Below are positions 8,315 through 17,010 of a stretch of DNA of 50,099 nt, one piece after another. Numbering within the stretch: the stretch's first letter is position 1; each line of letters begins with the position of its first letter. This stretch comes from CAZDAW01 sp964503685 (lineage in GTDB: Bacteria; Chloroflexota; Anaerolineae; Anaerolineales; Anaerolineaceae): contig CAZDAW010000012.1 of NCBI GenBank assembly GCA_964503685.1, positions 1-50,099 on the forward strand. Direction: 5' to 3'. Below the pieces are notes generated by a model that saw only the letters and a list, made by a program, of their open reading frames with translations, made no database searches and was not told the DNA's origin. The position numbers were made by a program, and so were the translations under genes.

Positions 8315-9616
8315 ATGGAAGAAAAAGCGCACAAACGAGCAATCACCGCCTGGACGTTTTACGACTGGGCCAATTCCGCCTTTGCCACGACGATCATGGC
8401 AGCCGTGCTGCCGGTGTATTATTCCACGGTGGCGGCGGCCAACCTGCCCCCCAACATCGCCACGGCCAACTGGGGTTATACGACCACCATCTCGCTGCTA
8501 CTGGTGGCGGTCATCGCCCCGATACTGGGGGCAATGGCCGATTTCAGCGGAGCGAAAAAGAGGTTCCTGACCATCTTCGCCGGGGTGGGCATCATCGGCA
8601 CCGCTCTGCTGTACTTCATTGGCGAAGGCGACTGGCTGATGGCTTCGATCTTCTTCATCATCGGCAACATCGGCTTTTCGGGTTCGATCGTCTTCTACGA
8701 TTCGCTGCTACCGCACGTTGCCCGGCCGGAGGAGATCGACCAGGTTTCATCACGTGGTTATGCCACGGGCTACATCGGCGGCGGGCTGCTGCTGGCCATC
8801 AACCTGGCGATGATCATGCTGGCGCCGGATAACCTGACCGGATTGATGACGCGCCTGACCTTCGTCAGCGTGGCGCTGTGGTGGCTGATCTTTTCCATCC
8901 CCCTGCTGCGTATCGTTCCCGAACCGGCGCGGCGCATCCTTTCGGGTGAAGAACATTTCAACCCGGTACAGGCCAGTTTCAAACGTCTGGCAAGCACCTT
9001 CAAAGAAATCAAAAAGTACCGCCAGTTGTTCAAATTCATCATCGCCTTCTGGATTTACAACAACGGCATCGGCACGATCATCTACATGGCAACCATCTAC
9101 GGGGCCGAGATCGGCATCGGGCAGACCACGCTGATCGGTACGCTGCTGATGGTGCAGATTGTGGCAGCCCCGTTCGCATTCCTCTTCGGCTGGCTGGCGA
9201 AGAAGATGGGCACCAAGCACGCTATCTATCTGAGCCTGGGCATTTACACCCTGATCGCCTGCCTCGGCTACTTCCTCACTCAAGAATGGCAGTTCTGGGT
9301 GCTGGGCTTCATGGTCGCCACGGTGCAGGGCGGCAGCCAGGCGCTCAGCCGCTCGCTGTGCGGGCGGATGGTGCCCAAGTCCAAATCCGCTGAATTCTTC
9401 AGTTTCTTCGGCGTTACCGACAAAATCGCAGGCGTTCTGGGGCCGTTCCTGTTCGCCACAGTAAGCGTGATCGTCGGGCACAGCCGCCTGAGCATCGTCT
9501 CGCTGATCATCTTCTTCGCCGTCGGCCTGATCATCCTGACACGGGTAGATGAAAAAGAAGGTATCCGCATCGCCGAGGAAGAAGAAGCAGCGCTGGATAA
9601 GCAGTACGTGTCGTAA
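8315..9616 (+). CDS. MFS transporter, UMF1/Atg22-like family
   Basis: 433-aa polytopic membrane protein. Start at the ATG at 8315, with GGAG at 8305-8308; longer in-frame versions lack an SD and add non-membrane sequence. The N-terminus (F-Y-D-W-A-N-S-A-F-A-T) is the hallmark of the UMF1 family, related to the fungal vacuolar effluxer Atg22. Twelve hydrophobic segments with the usual central cytoplasmic loop are discernible. The substrate cannot be told; related proteins are suspected metabolite or amino-acid effluxers. The base composition is clearly more GC-rich than that of the neighbours, with heavy use of CTG, ATC and GGC. This suggests a different history or acquisition. Confidence 0.9.
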   Translation: MEEKAHKRAITAWTFYDWANSAFATTIMAAVLPVYYSTVAAANLPPNIATANWGYTTTISLLLVAVIAPILGAMADFSGAKKRFLTIFAGVGIIGTALLYFIGEGDWLMASIFFIIGNIGFSGSIVFYDSLLPHVARPEEIDQVSSRGYATGYIGGGLLLAINLAMIMLAPDNLTGLMTRLTFVSVALWWLIFSIPLLRIVPEPARRILSGEEHFNPVQASFKRLASTFKEIKKYRQLFKFIIAFWIYNNGIGTIIYMATIYGAEIGIGQTTLIGTLLMVQIVAAPFAFLFGWLAKKMGTKHAIYLSLGIYTLIACLGYFLTQEWQFWVLGFMVATVQGGSQALSRSLCGRMVPKSKSAEFFSFFGVTDKIAGVLGPFLFATVSVIVGHSRLSIVSLIIFFAVGLIILTRVDEKEGIRIAEEEEAALDKQYVS

Positions 9617-9639
9617 GTTTACCGATTGATTAAAAGCGA

Positions 9640-9706
9640 TAACCGCAGATCCGCTCTAATAAATACAGATATCTCAATAATCTGTATCTGCGTTGATCTG
9701 CGGTTA
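9640..9706. repeat. Nested palindrome of the CCGCAGAT type
   Basis: Outer arms TAACCGCAGATC (9640-9651) and GATCTGCGGTTA (9695-9706) are perfect complements. Inner arms ATACAGAT (9663-9670) and ATCTGTAT (9680-9687) are too. It lies between the convergent MFS and ABC permease genes, so it may act as a hairpin terminator. The CGCAGAT wording resembles dispersed intergenic repeats seen in many environmental bacteria; that is a recollection and not something checked here. Confidence 0.6.
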
Positions 9707-9756
9707 AATATTAAGAAAAACAACTCGGATCATCAGCGGGCCGCAGAAATAACCGT

Positions 9757-10602
9757 TTACAGATCGCGCTTCGAGAAGAGGCGCAGCATAATCACGATGG
9801 TAGCGAGCAGATAAACCACAGCATAGGCGACCATCAACGGGCTGGGCGTCGAGATCGAGTTGAAAGGTGAATTCACAAACGACCCGGTCACCGGCGACTG
9901 CATGACGAACGCCGCCCGCCGCCAGAGCGCTTCGGCAGGCATGATCAGGCTGGTGACAATGCCCACGTTCACCGCGGTGGTGCTCTCCAAAAACGCGCCG
10001 ATCTGCTCGACCCAACCGCCGATGACAGCCAGGCCGTAAAGACCAAAGACCACCCCCCCGGTGGCCAGCGCCGAAAGCCGGCTGCTGCACAACAGAGCCA
10101 GCGACATAACCAGCAGGCTCTCCAGATAGATCAAGCCAATACCGGTCAGAACATTGGCCGGCATGTATCTTTGCTGCAGCCAGACGCTCAGCACGACGCC
10201 GCCTGCTACCAAAAGGACATAAGCCGCCAGCAAGATGGCGATCCCCAGCCATTTGCCCAGGGCGATATCCATGCGGCGGATCGGCTTGGCGACCAGGGAG
10301 TGGATCGTCCCGGAAGAAATTTCTCCGGCGAGAGAGTCGGCAGAAACAAGCGAGGCCATAGCAATTGCCAGAAAGGTGACCGTATAGAGACCCGCCAGAA
10401 CGAGAAAGTTGAACACGCCGGAGCGCATGAGTTGAGTTAAAGAAGATTCGCCATCGTTATAAATTTCGGCGGACATGAAATGGAAGCCTACGCTGTAAAT
10501 TATCAAAAAGCATATTCCCAAGATCAGGCCGGCCAAAACAATCTTGCGGCGGATGGCCTCACGGAAAGTGAGGTGAGCGATCGTCAGGATGGGTGATTTC
10601 AT
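9757..10602 (-). CDS. ABC-2 type transporter permease
   Basis: 281-aa membrane protein with six hydrophobic segments. Its long extracytoplasmic loop after the first helix and the later S-G-T-I-H-S-L-V-A-K-P motif are typical of ABC-2 permeases. Its ATG overlaps the stop of the upstream ATPase gene by four bases (ATGA), so the two are translationally coupled and form one exporter. The substrate is not evident. Confidence 0.9.
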   Translation of the reverse strand: MKSPILTIAHLTFREAIRRKIVLAGLILGICFLIIYSVGFHFMSAEIYNDGESSLTQLMRSGVFNFLVLAGLYTVTFLAIAMASLVSADSLAGEISSGTIHSLVAKPIRRMDIALGKWLGIAILLAAYVLLVAGGVVLSVWLQQRYMPANVLTGIGLIYLESLLVMSLALLCSSRLSALATGGVVFGLYGLAVIGGWVEQIGAFLESTTAVNVGIVTSLIMPAEALWRRAAFVMQSPVTGSFVNSPFNSISTPSPLMVAYAVVYLLATIVIMLRLFSKRDL

Positions 10603-11519
10603 AGGCCGCCGTCCGTTCCGACAATTTGAATAAATAAATCTTCCAGTGAGAGATGCTGGGGTTGAATGGCATACACGTCTACACCCTGTGAGACCAGGTA
10701 GCGGTTCACCTCGGGAAGGATGGCTTCATCGATGTACGAAAAAGTAAGATCGTCGCCTTCAAGGCGGGCGTTCTGCACCCGACTTCGCAAACCAGCAAGA
10801 GTCTGCTCATCAACGCCAGAAGTGCGGATGGTGACACTGGAATGAAGGTCGCGGTGATCATTCAATTCAATGACCCGGATCACTTCGCCATACTTAATGA
10901 AGGCCACCCGATCGCAAGTAATTTCGACCTCACTGAGCAGGTGGGAATTAAGAAAAACGGTAGTACCCCTCTTACGTAAATCACACATGATATCGCGCAC
11001 CAGCCGCCTGCCGATGGGATCGAGACCGGAAGTCGGCTCATCGAGGAAGACCAGCGCAGGTTCGTTCAACAAGGCTTGAGCCAGTCCGATCCTTTGCAGC
11101 ATGCCCTTGGAAAAGGTGCGTAATTGCTTTTCCCGAAAAGGAGTTAGCCCGACCAGATCGAGCAAATCGGACACCCGCGAAATGAGAGTTTGCTTCGAAA
11201 TTCCGTACAGGTCACCGTGGAGGGTGAGAAATTCAGCAGCCGTCAGCCATTCGTGAAAACGGAAATGCTCGGGCAAGAAACCGATCTTTTTACGCGCCTG
11301 GCGGTCTCCAAGCGGCGAGCCGAGGAGATTGGCGCTCCCGGCTGTGGGTGCAATAAGGCTGAGCAGCATTTTGATCGATGTCGTCTTACCGGCTCCGTTC
11401 GGACCAAGAAATCCGAAGATTTCACCCTGTTTAACCTGTAGGGTCAGGTTTTTCACGGCGACGTTGTCGCCAAAGACTTTACGAAGCCCATTGGCTTCAA
11501 TTGCATTATTAGTGAGCAT
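10599..11519 (-). CDS. ABC transporter ATP-binding protein
   Basis: 306 aa from the ATG at 11519. Visible motifs: Walker A G-P-N-G-A-G-K-T-T, the signature-like segment F-S-K-G-M-L-Q-R, Walker B L-V-F-L-D-E-P-T-S-G-L-D, and the switch His in L-N-S-H-L-L-S. The C-terminal region of about 90 residues is of the kind found in ABC-2 export ATPases. An upstream TTG at 11555 would add 12 residues. The ATG is preferred because a -10 box sits exactly six bases before it and no SD exists, which implies a leaderless mRNA. It energises the overlapping permease gene. Confidence 0.93.
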   Translation of the reverse strand: MLTNNAIEANGLRKVFGDNVAVKNLTLQVKQGEIFGFLGPNGAGKTTSIKMLLSLIAPTAGSANLLGSPLGDRQARKKIGFLPEHFRFHEWLTAAEFLTLHGDLYGISKQTLISRVSDLLDLVGLTPFREKQLRTFSKGMLQRIGLAQALLNEPALVFLDEPTSGLDPIGRRLVRDIMCDLRKRGTTVFLNSHLLSEVEITCDRVAFIKYGEVIRVIELNDHRDLHSSVTIRTSGVDEQTLAGLRSRVQNARLEGDDLTFSYIDEAILPEVNRYLVSQGVDVYAIQPQHLSLEDLFIQIVGTDGGL

Positions 11520-11525
11520 AATGAA

Positions 11526-11555
11526 ATTATATTCGATTGTGTTGGTAAAAAACAA
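11526..11555 (-). promoter_or_regulatory. Promoter giving a leaderless ABC-transporter transcript
   Basis: On the minus strand: TTGTTT (11550-11555), an 18-bp spacer, TATAAT (11526-11531), TTCATT, then the ATG of the ATPase gene. The expected transcription start is the A of the ATG. Confidence 0.7.
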
Positions 11556-11611
11556 AAAGGCTGGACTGGCCAGGTTCTTTATCAGGACCGCCGCAGCGCC
11601 CCAATAAGCAG

Positions 11612-11649
11612 GCGATAGACTCCCACCTGCATAAACGGGAGTCTATCGC
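11612..11649 (-). terminator. 13-bp hairpin after the anti-sigma gene
   Basis: GCGATAGACTCCC (11612-11624) pairs perfectly with 11637-11649 across a 12-nt loop. It lies 28 bp past the anti-sigma stop. There is no clear U-tract, so termination is likely but not certain. Confidence 0.55.
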
Positions 11650-11677
11650 AAGCAAGTCTGTTATCGATATTCTGAGT

Positions 11678-12868
11678 TTACTGCATGGCGTTTGCCATAT
11701 CGATGGCTTTTTGTGTATTGCCATCCATGCCAGCGATGGTGTAAATGACTCCATCTTTAACCCAGAGGAGCAGATATTCGGAAGAACTGTTCTGGATCAG
11801 GGTTCCAGTCACGCCGTCCACTGCTACTTCTTCGGTCGTCGCATGGCGCGGGATCGGGATAACGAGTGAGGAAGTCCAATCAATGGACTGGCTGAATGCA
11901 TGCGCCTCTTCCGCCGACATGCCTGTGAATTCCAATCCGATCTCGGCCAGTCTGGGCAGATCCAGATCGTCAGGCGCAGAGACAGTCGGGCTTGGGATTT
12001 CAACCAGCATCATGCAATCAGGATAGCTGCGAGCCGATGATTTTGGTAAATCAGGATCATCAGAATCAACGCCATAATTATTCGTTACTGCTTCCTTTCC
12101 CGAAACGGGGCACTCACCATAAGCGGCTGTGACTCCAAAGGGAATTTCGAGAGTGAGTTTGGCGCCATCCAACGATTCAGGCAACACCAGATCGCTGTGT
12201 CCGGCTTCGTTCAGTATGGACTGGGCGCGAGCGCGGTCAACGACAAATTCATAAGCTGAACTGCCGCTCACAGCCAACTGCGGCGCAGCTTCCTGCCCAC
12301 CAGGCAGACGTACGGTAAAGCCGGCCAACTGACTGGCTTCTTCAACACTGGAAGCGACCTGCTTCTCGCCGGGTTCCTGCAAGACAGTTATCGAATCAGA
12401 CATAATCTGAGTGATCATCTCGCTCAGGGTATCATTTTCGCTTAATTCACTCAAAGTGCTTACATCCACCGGAACAACAGCCACCTGTTGCACCCGGAAC
12501 AGCTTGAGGAGTTGTTCAGCCGATGCCCTGATAACCGGAACCTGAAACAGTCCCAGTATCATCACCAGGATAAGAAATCCGATCCATACAGGACGGAATT
12601 TTGGGTTTGTTATCTTTCCTAACATGGAATTCTCCTTTTTCTTCAAACGCATTTTGAATTGATGGAGCGCTGCCCCGGCACGCGGCAACTGCGCTTCAGG
12701 AGCCTGCTGGAGAAACAACAGATGTTGTTCAACAAAACGAGCATGACGGCTGATTTCATCAAGGCGCGCCTGGCAAATCGAACATTCGGCCAGATGCCCG
12801 GAGCTATTGTCATTAAGCTCTCCATCTAAATAAGCTCGGAGTTGACCTTCATCCAAATGATTGTTCAT
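11678..12868 (-). CDS. Zinc-binding anti-sigma factor with membrane anchor
   Basis: 396 aa. The N-terminus has the ZAS motif H-x3-C-x2-C (H-L-A-E-C-S-I-C, residues 25-32), which binds ECF sigma factors. A single transmembrane helix follows at about 94-112. A large outer domain (about 120-396) is of the DUF4367 kind, judged by the terminal E-Y-L-L-L-W-V-K-D-G-V-I-Y-T-I-A-G pattern. Its ATG overlaps the sigma gene stop (ATGA), and AAAGGAG lies just before it. It is inferred to hold the sigma factor inactive at the membrane until an envelope signal releases it. Confidence 0.88.
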   Translation of the reverse strand: MNNHLDEGQLRAYLDGELNDNSSGHLAECSICQARLDEISRHARFVEQHLLFLQQAPEAQLPRAGAALHQFKMRLKKKENSMLGKITNPKFRPVWIGFLILVMILGLFQVPVIRASAEQLLKLFRVQQVAVVPVDVSTLSELSENDTLSEMITQIMSDSITVLQEPGEKQVASSVEEASQLAGFTVRLPGGQEAAPQLAVSGSSAYEFVVDRARAQSILNEAGHSDLVLPESLDGAKLTLEIPFGVTAAYGECPVSGKEAVTNNYGVDSDDPDLPKSSARSYPDCMMLVEIPSPTVSAPDDLDLPRLAEIGLEFTGMSAEEAHAFSQSIDWTSSLVIPIPRHATTEEVAVDGVTGTLIQNSSSEYLLLWVKDGVIYTIAGMDGNTQKAIDMANAMQ

Positions 12869-13449
12869 CCTTTCTCCTTTTCAGCCGCGCGGTAGCGCTT
12901 TTCAAATTCTCGCTCAGCCCGCGCCAACATGGGCCCAATGGACGCAGGCGAAACTTCCAAAATTAATGCGATCTCTTTATATGACTTGCCCGAATAGCGT
13001 AAAAGCAAAAGCTGCGCCTGCCGGTAGTCCATCTCGCCAAGGACGGAGCGAGCATTTTTACGCTCTTCGGCGACGGTAAAAACATCAGCAGGGCTTTCAA
13101 GGCGCTGGTCATCCCAATCAGCCTGGCCGGCTGCCAGTTCATACTGCTGGCGACGTTTTCGGGAGCGGATAGCATTCAACCCCAGGTTGGTTGCCACCCG
13201 GTACAGCCACCCTCCGATGTTCAAATCTCTGCCGCCAGAAGAAAACTTCTGGTAGAGACGCATGAAGGTTTCAAGCGCCAGATCTTCCGCTTCAGCAGAG
13301 TCGCCCATCAAACGCCATAAAAGATGGTGGATACGCGACCAGTTTTCCAAAAAAATCTGGTCGAATTGTTCCTGGGTAGAACCGGAAGAAATACCGGTTG
13401 CATCAGAACGGATTTTATTCGAACTCATTGCAACACTACTTTTTATCAT
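12865..13449 (-). CDS. ECF-type RNA polymerase sigma factor
   Basis: 194 aa. Region 2 is visible at about 35-100 (D-S-A-E-A-E-D-L-A-L-E-T-F-M-R-L). Region 4 is near the C-terminus (L-L-L-L-R-Y-S-G-K-S-Y-K-E-I-A, a helix-turn-helix). This is the usual size and order of ECF sigmas. Two starts are possible, 13449 or 13428; neither has an SD. It is translationally coupled to its anti-sigma factor. The regulon cannot be read from the window. Confidence 0.92.
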   Translation of the reverse strand: MIKSSVAMSSNKIRSDATGISSGSTQEQFDQIFLENWSRIHHLLWRLMGDSAEAEDLALETFMRLYQKFSSGGRDLNIGGWLYRVATNLGLNAIRSRKRRQQYELAAGQADWDDQRLESPADVFTVAEERKNARSVLGEMDYRQAQLLLLRYSGKSYKEIALILEVSPASIGPMLARAEREFEKRYRAAEKEKG

Positions 13450-13569
13450 TTGGATAAAATCTCATTCTCAATCTCGTGTTTGAACCTCTATAATAAATAA
13501 CACCCCCCACGATGAAAATGAGACAATTTATACAGGTTGATTATCAAGAAATGGATAATCAACACTTAA

Positions 13570-13595
13570 TAAAAAAACCGGTCCCCCTGACCGGT
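13570..13595 (-). terminator. Intrinsic terminator of the mutase-epimerase operon
   Basis: On the minus strand: ACCGGTC (13589-13595), a 5-nt loop, GACCGGT (13577-13583), then a run of T (13570-13576). It lies just after the epimerase stop. Confidence 0.88.
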
Positions 13596-13608
13596 AACCA
13601 TTCATCTA

Positions 13609-14019
13609 TTATTTAGGCAGTTCGTAAAGTTCCAGCAGTACACCCTGAGTACTTTCAGGATGAACGAAGGCGTATTTTTTACCCCCGCTGCCAACCACCG
13701 GTGTTTCGTTAATCAGACGGACGCCCTTGGCTTTCAGTTCGGCCAGCTTACCTTCGCAATCGTCCACCTCAATACACAGATGATGGATGCCAGCGCCTTT
13801 CTTTTCCAAATATTTGCTTACCGTCGAATCAGGCGTGGTGGGCTGCACCAACTCAACTTCTGATTCGCCAACGGGCATGAAGGCCACCTTCGATTTTTGG
13901 GCAGCCACTTCTTCAATGTGGTGTAATTCCAGACCCAGCGCATCACGCCAGAAAGTCAAGGCCTTGTCAATATCCGGTACAGCGATGCCGATATGGTTGA
14001 TTTTTTTTATATTTGCCAT
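13609..14019 (-). CDS. mce: Methylmalonyl-CoA epimerase
   Basis: 136-aa VOC-fold enzyme that interconverts the two epimers of methylmalonyl-CoA. The start N-H-I-G-I-A-V-P-D, the central H-H-L-C-I-E-V-D and the terminal G-V-L-L-E-L-Y-E supply the metal-binding His, Gln and Glu of the family. GGAGA stands six bases before the ATG. It follows the mutase gene on the same strand by 70 bp and ends at a good terminator, so the two act in one operon for propionate or branched-chain metabolism. Confidence 0.95.
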   Translation of the reverse strand: MANIKKINHIGIAVPDIDKALTFWRDALGLELHHIEEVAAQKSKVAFMPVGESEVELVQPTTPDSTVSKYLEKKGAGIHHLCIEVDDCEGKLAELKAKGVRLINETPVVGSGGKKYAFVHPESTQGVLLELYELPK

Positions 14020-14089
14020 TTTTATTCTCCATTTTTAACTTATTGAAACCTGGTCATAACAAATGTTAAAACATAAAAAATTATATCGA

Positions 14090-15745
14090 TCAAGCCCAGG
14101 ATGGCGCCTGATACTCGCCCCAGACCTTGCGCAGCACGCCGCAAATTTCGCCCAGGGTGACGTTGTTTTCAACACAGATGATGAAAAGGGGCAGCAAGTT
14201 ATCAGCGCTGCGGGCGGTCTTTTCGAGTTGAGTGAGCAATTCACTCACCCGCGCCGCATCACGCCGCTGGCGCAAGGCAGCCAGGCGGGCGCGCTGATTC
14301 TGCTCGATGGATGGATCAACGCGCAAACGTTCCAGTTCGATCTTTTCTTCGATCTGAAAAGCGTTGACGCCCACAACAATCTCTTCCTTCTTTTCGACTG
14401 CACGCTGGTAATTGTAAGCAGCGTCCTGAATCTCATTTTGCATGAAGCCTTTTTCAATGGCAGCCAGGGCGCCGCCCAAATCATCGATCTTTTTGATATA
14501 TGCTCTGGCTTGCTTTTCGATTTCATCGGTCAGGTATTCGATGATATAAGAACCAGCCAGCGGGTCAATGGTGTCAGCCACACCCGATTCGTAGCCAATG
14601 ATCTGTTGGGTGCGCAGCGCCACGCGCACAGATTTCTCGGTCGGCAACCAGAGCGCCTCATCCATGCTGTTGGTGTGCAGCGACTGCGTCCCGCCCATTA
14701 CCGCGGCAAGCGCCTGGAGCGTTACGCGGACAACGTTGTTTTCGGGCTGCTGGGCAGTGAGCGTCGAACCGGCTGTCTGGGTATGAAAGCGCAAGGGCAG
14801 AGATTTTGGATCTTTAGCGCCAAAGCGATCACGCATGATCGAAGCCCATAAGCGGCGCGCCGCCCGAAACTTGGCAACTTCTTCCAAAAAGTTGTTGTGG
14901 GCATTGAAGAAGAAGGAGAGTTGAGAAGCGAAGTCATCAACGCTGAGGCCGGCATCCACGGCTGCCTTGACATAAGCGATACCATTCGCCAGGGTAAAAG
15001 CGACTTCCTGTACAGCAGTCGAGCCTGCTTCACGGATATGATAGCCAGAAATACTGATCGTGTTCCAATGGGGAACTTCCTTTTCGCAGAATTTAAAAAC
15101 ATCGGTGATCAGACGCATCGACGGCGTCGGTGGGAAGATATACGTCCCGCGCGCTACATATTCTTTGAGAATATCGTTTTGAATCGTGCCGCGCAGCTTG
15201 CCCGGTTCAATGCCCTGTTGCTTTGCGACGGCGATATACAACGCCAGCAAAATTGCCGCCGGAGCGTTGATCGTCATGCTGGTCGAGACTTTATCAAGCG
15301 GAATGTCCTTAAAAAGAGCCGCCATGTCTTCGAGAGAAGAGATCGAGACGCCCACCTTGCCCACTTCACCCAGGGCCATGGGGTCGTCGGAATCATAGCC
15401 AATCTGGGTAGGCAGGTCAAAGGCAACCGAAAGACCGGTCTGCCCCTGATCCAGCAAAAAACGATAGCGGCGGTTCGATTCTTCAGCGCTGGCATAACCG
15501 GCATATTGGCGCATAGTCCACATCCGTCCGCGATACATGCTGGGCTGCACGCCGCGGGTGAAGGGATAATCTCCAGGAAAGCCCAGTTTTTCCATGTAAT
15601 CCGGGTCTTCGTTTTCCGGCGTTAAAAAACGGGGGATGCACATACCGGATGAATTTTTAAATTCGGGCTTACGTTCGGGAAATTTCTGGATAACAGGTCG
15701 AAGGAATTTTTCCTCCCAATGCTTTTTTTCATCTTCTATTGTCAT
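14090..15745 (-). CDS. Methylmalonyl-CoA mutase, catalytic (large) subunit
   Basis: 551 aa from the ATG at 15745, with GAGGG six bases before it; a GTG at 15757 would add four residues. The TIM-barrel substrate domain is complete (P-F-T-R-G-V-Q-P-S-M-Y, then R-Q-Y-A-G-Y-A-S-A-E-E-S-N, then D-L-P-T-Q-I-G-Y-D-S-D). The protein stops where the B12-binding domain of long mutases would begin, so it is the large subunit of a split enzyme. No separate B12-binding subunit is in the window. It isomerises methylmalonyl-CoA and succinyl-CoA, and the epimerase lies downstream. An isobutyryl-CoA or ethylmalonyl-CoA mutase cannot be fully excluded. Confidence 0.93.
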   Translation of the reverse strand: MTIEDEKKHWEEKFLRPVIQKFPERKPEFKNSSGMCIPRFLTPENEDPDYMEKLGFPGDYPFTRGVQPSMYRGRMWTMRQYAGYASAEESNRRYRFLLDQGQTGLSVAFDLPTQIGYDSDDPMALGEVGKVGVSISSLEDMAALFKDIPLDKVSTSMTINAPAAILLALYIAVAKQQGIEPGKLRGTIQNDILKEYVARGTYIFPPTPSMRLITDVFKFCEKEVPHWNTISISGYHIREAGSTAVQEVAFTLANGIAYVKAAVDAGLSVDDFASQLSFFFNAHNNFLEEVAKFRAARRLWASIMRDRFGAKDPKSLPLRFHTQTAGSTLTAQQPENNVVRVTLQALAAVMGGTQSLHTNSMDEALWLPTEKSVRVALRTQQIIGYESGVADTIDPLAGSYIIEYLTDEIEKQARAYIKKIDDLGGALAAIEKGFMQNEIQDAAYNYQRAVEKKEEIVVGVNAFQIEEKIELERLRVDPSIEQNQRARLAALRQRRDAARVSELLTQLEKTARSADNLLPLFIICVENNVTLGEICGVLRKVWGEYQAPSWA

Positions 15746-15852
15746 AGTCGCCCTCACGTGTAAGTTATATAAATTGAGTATACACTATGTGCTACAAAGT
15801 AGGGAGTGAATTTTGTCGTTTTTCTGGCTGATCAGTTGTCATCGAATTGATA

Positions 15853-15858
15853 TATAAT
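15853..15858 (+). promoter_or_regulatory. -10 box giving a leaderless DUF1786 transcript
   Basis: TATAAT is followed by CGTTTT and then the ATG at 15865. No -35 match at 17 bp and no SD are seen. The spacing is the same as that before the ABC ATPase gene. Confidence 0.6.
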
Positions 15859-15864
15859 CGTTTT

Positions 15865-17010
15865 ATGAAAATCCTGACAATAGATATTGGTACCGGAACG
15901 CAAGATATCTATCTGTATAATTCCCAATTGGATATTGAGAATGGGCTAAAGATGGTAGTACCATCGCCGACCCTCGTGGTAAACAAACGGCTCAAACAGG
16001 CGACTCAAAGCCGTTCACCCGTCATATTGACCGGGGTAACCATGGGGGGCGGGCCCAATGCCTGGGCAGCCGAAGCGCACATCAAAGCAGGCTTGCCCCT
16101 GCTGGCAACGCCAGATGCAGCACGCACATTCAATGATGACCTGGAAGCTGTTCAGGCAATGGGGATTAAAATCATCAGCGAGGATGAGATCAGCATCTTG
16201 CCAGATTCTTACACCCGAATTGATTTACACGATTTTGATTTCGAAGCCATTCGGCGCGCTATGGACGTGTTTGAAGTTTCATTAAGCGATCTGGCTGCCG
16301 TGGCCGTTGCTGTATTCGATCATGGCGCTGCTCCGCCAGATGTATCAGACCGTAAGTTTCGTTTTGATTACCTCGACGAGCGTATTCGCAGTCAAAACCG
16401 TTTGAGCGCCTTCGCCTACCTGTCGCCCGATATACCATCTGCCATGACTCGTATGCAAGCCGTTGCCCAATCTGCAAAAGGATTCGATTGCCCTTTGGTC
16501 GTTATGGATACTGCTCCGGCCGCCGTTATGGGAACGACTTTCGATTTAACCGTTCAAGAACGAAGACGGAAAATCATTGTCAATGTCGGAAATTTCCATA
16601 CGCTGGCTTTCCGCATGGGTTTGAAAGGTATAGAAGGTGTGTTTGAACACCACACCGGCCTTCTGGATACCCAGAAACTGGACGCGTATTTATTAGCGCT
16701 GGCCAACAGCTCACTCAACCGCCAAACCGTTTTCGACGATCATGGACATGGCGCGCTCATCTATGACCCAATGCCGTTAATCTTGCCCGATAATGAATGG
16801 GGAGTCGTCGTGACCGGGCCGCGCCGGTCGCTGATGAATACTTCGCGTCTGCATCCCTATCACGCCGTACCTTTCGGCGATATGATGATTGCTGGCTGCC
16901 TGGGCCTTCTGGCTGCCACAGCGGACATTTTACCCGATCTGGCAGAACCCATACAGGAATCGCTGCAAAACCAGGCAGGCGCCGTTACAGCTCCCTGGGA
17001 TGTTGAATGA
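15865..17010 (+). CDS. DUF1786 family protein (ASKHA-like start)
   Basis: 381 aa from the ATG at 15865. The N-terminus, M-K-I-L-T-I-D-I-G-T-G-T-Q-D-I, resembles a phosphate-1 loop of actin-like/Hsp70-type ATPases and matches the DUF1786 family, whose database name 'putative pyruvate formate-lyase activating enzyme' is not supported by any CxxxCxxC here. Further G-rich segments (G-V-T-M-G-G-G-P-N-A-W) and a central I-V-N-V-G-N-F-H-T are compatible with a nucleotide-binding fold. The stop overlaps the next ATG by four bases, so it is coupled to the beta-propeller gene. Function unknown. Confidence 0.8.
   Translation: MKILTIDIGTGTQDIYLYNSQLDIENGLKMVVPSPTLVVNKRLKQATQSRSPVILTGVTMGGGPNAWAAEAHIKAGLPLLATPDAARTFNDDLEAVQAMGIKIISEDEISILPDSYTRIDLHDFDFEAIRRAMDVFEVSLSDLAAVAVAVFDHGAAPPDVSDRKFRFDYLDERIRSQNRLSAFAYLSPDIPSAMTRMQAVAQSAKGFDCPLVVMDTAPAAVMGTTFDLTVQERRRKIIVNVGNFHTLAFRMGLKGIEGVFEHHTGLLDTQKLDAYLLALANSSLNRQTVFDDHGHGALIYDPMPLILPDNEWGVVVTGPRRSLMNTSRLHPYHAVPFGDMMIAGCLGLLAATADILPDLAEPIQESLQNQAGAVTAPWDVE

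Noticed and set aside
8750..9481. 243-codon open frame on the minus strand inside the MFS gene
   Set aside because: It is the antisense shadow of a GC-rich coding region, with His/Gln/Glu-rich low-complexity translation, no SD and no domain.
14897..15625. 242-codon plus-strand frame inside the mutase gene
   Set aside because: Shadow of the conserved mutase barrel on the opposite strand.
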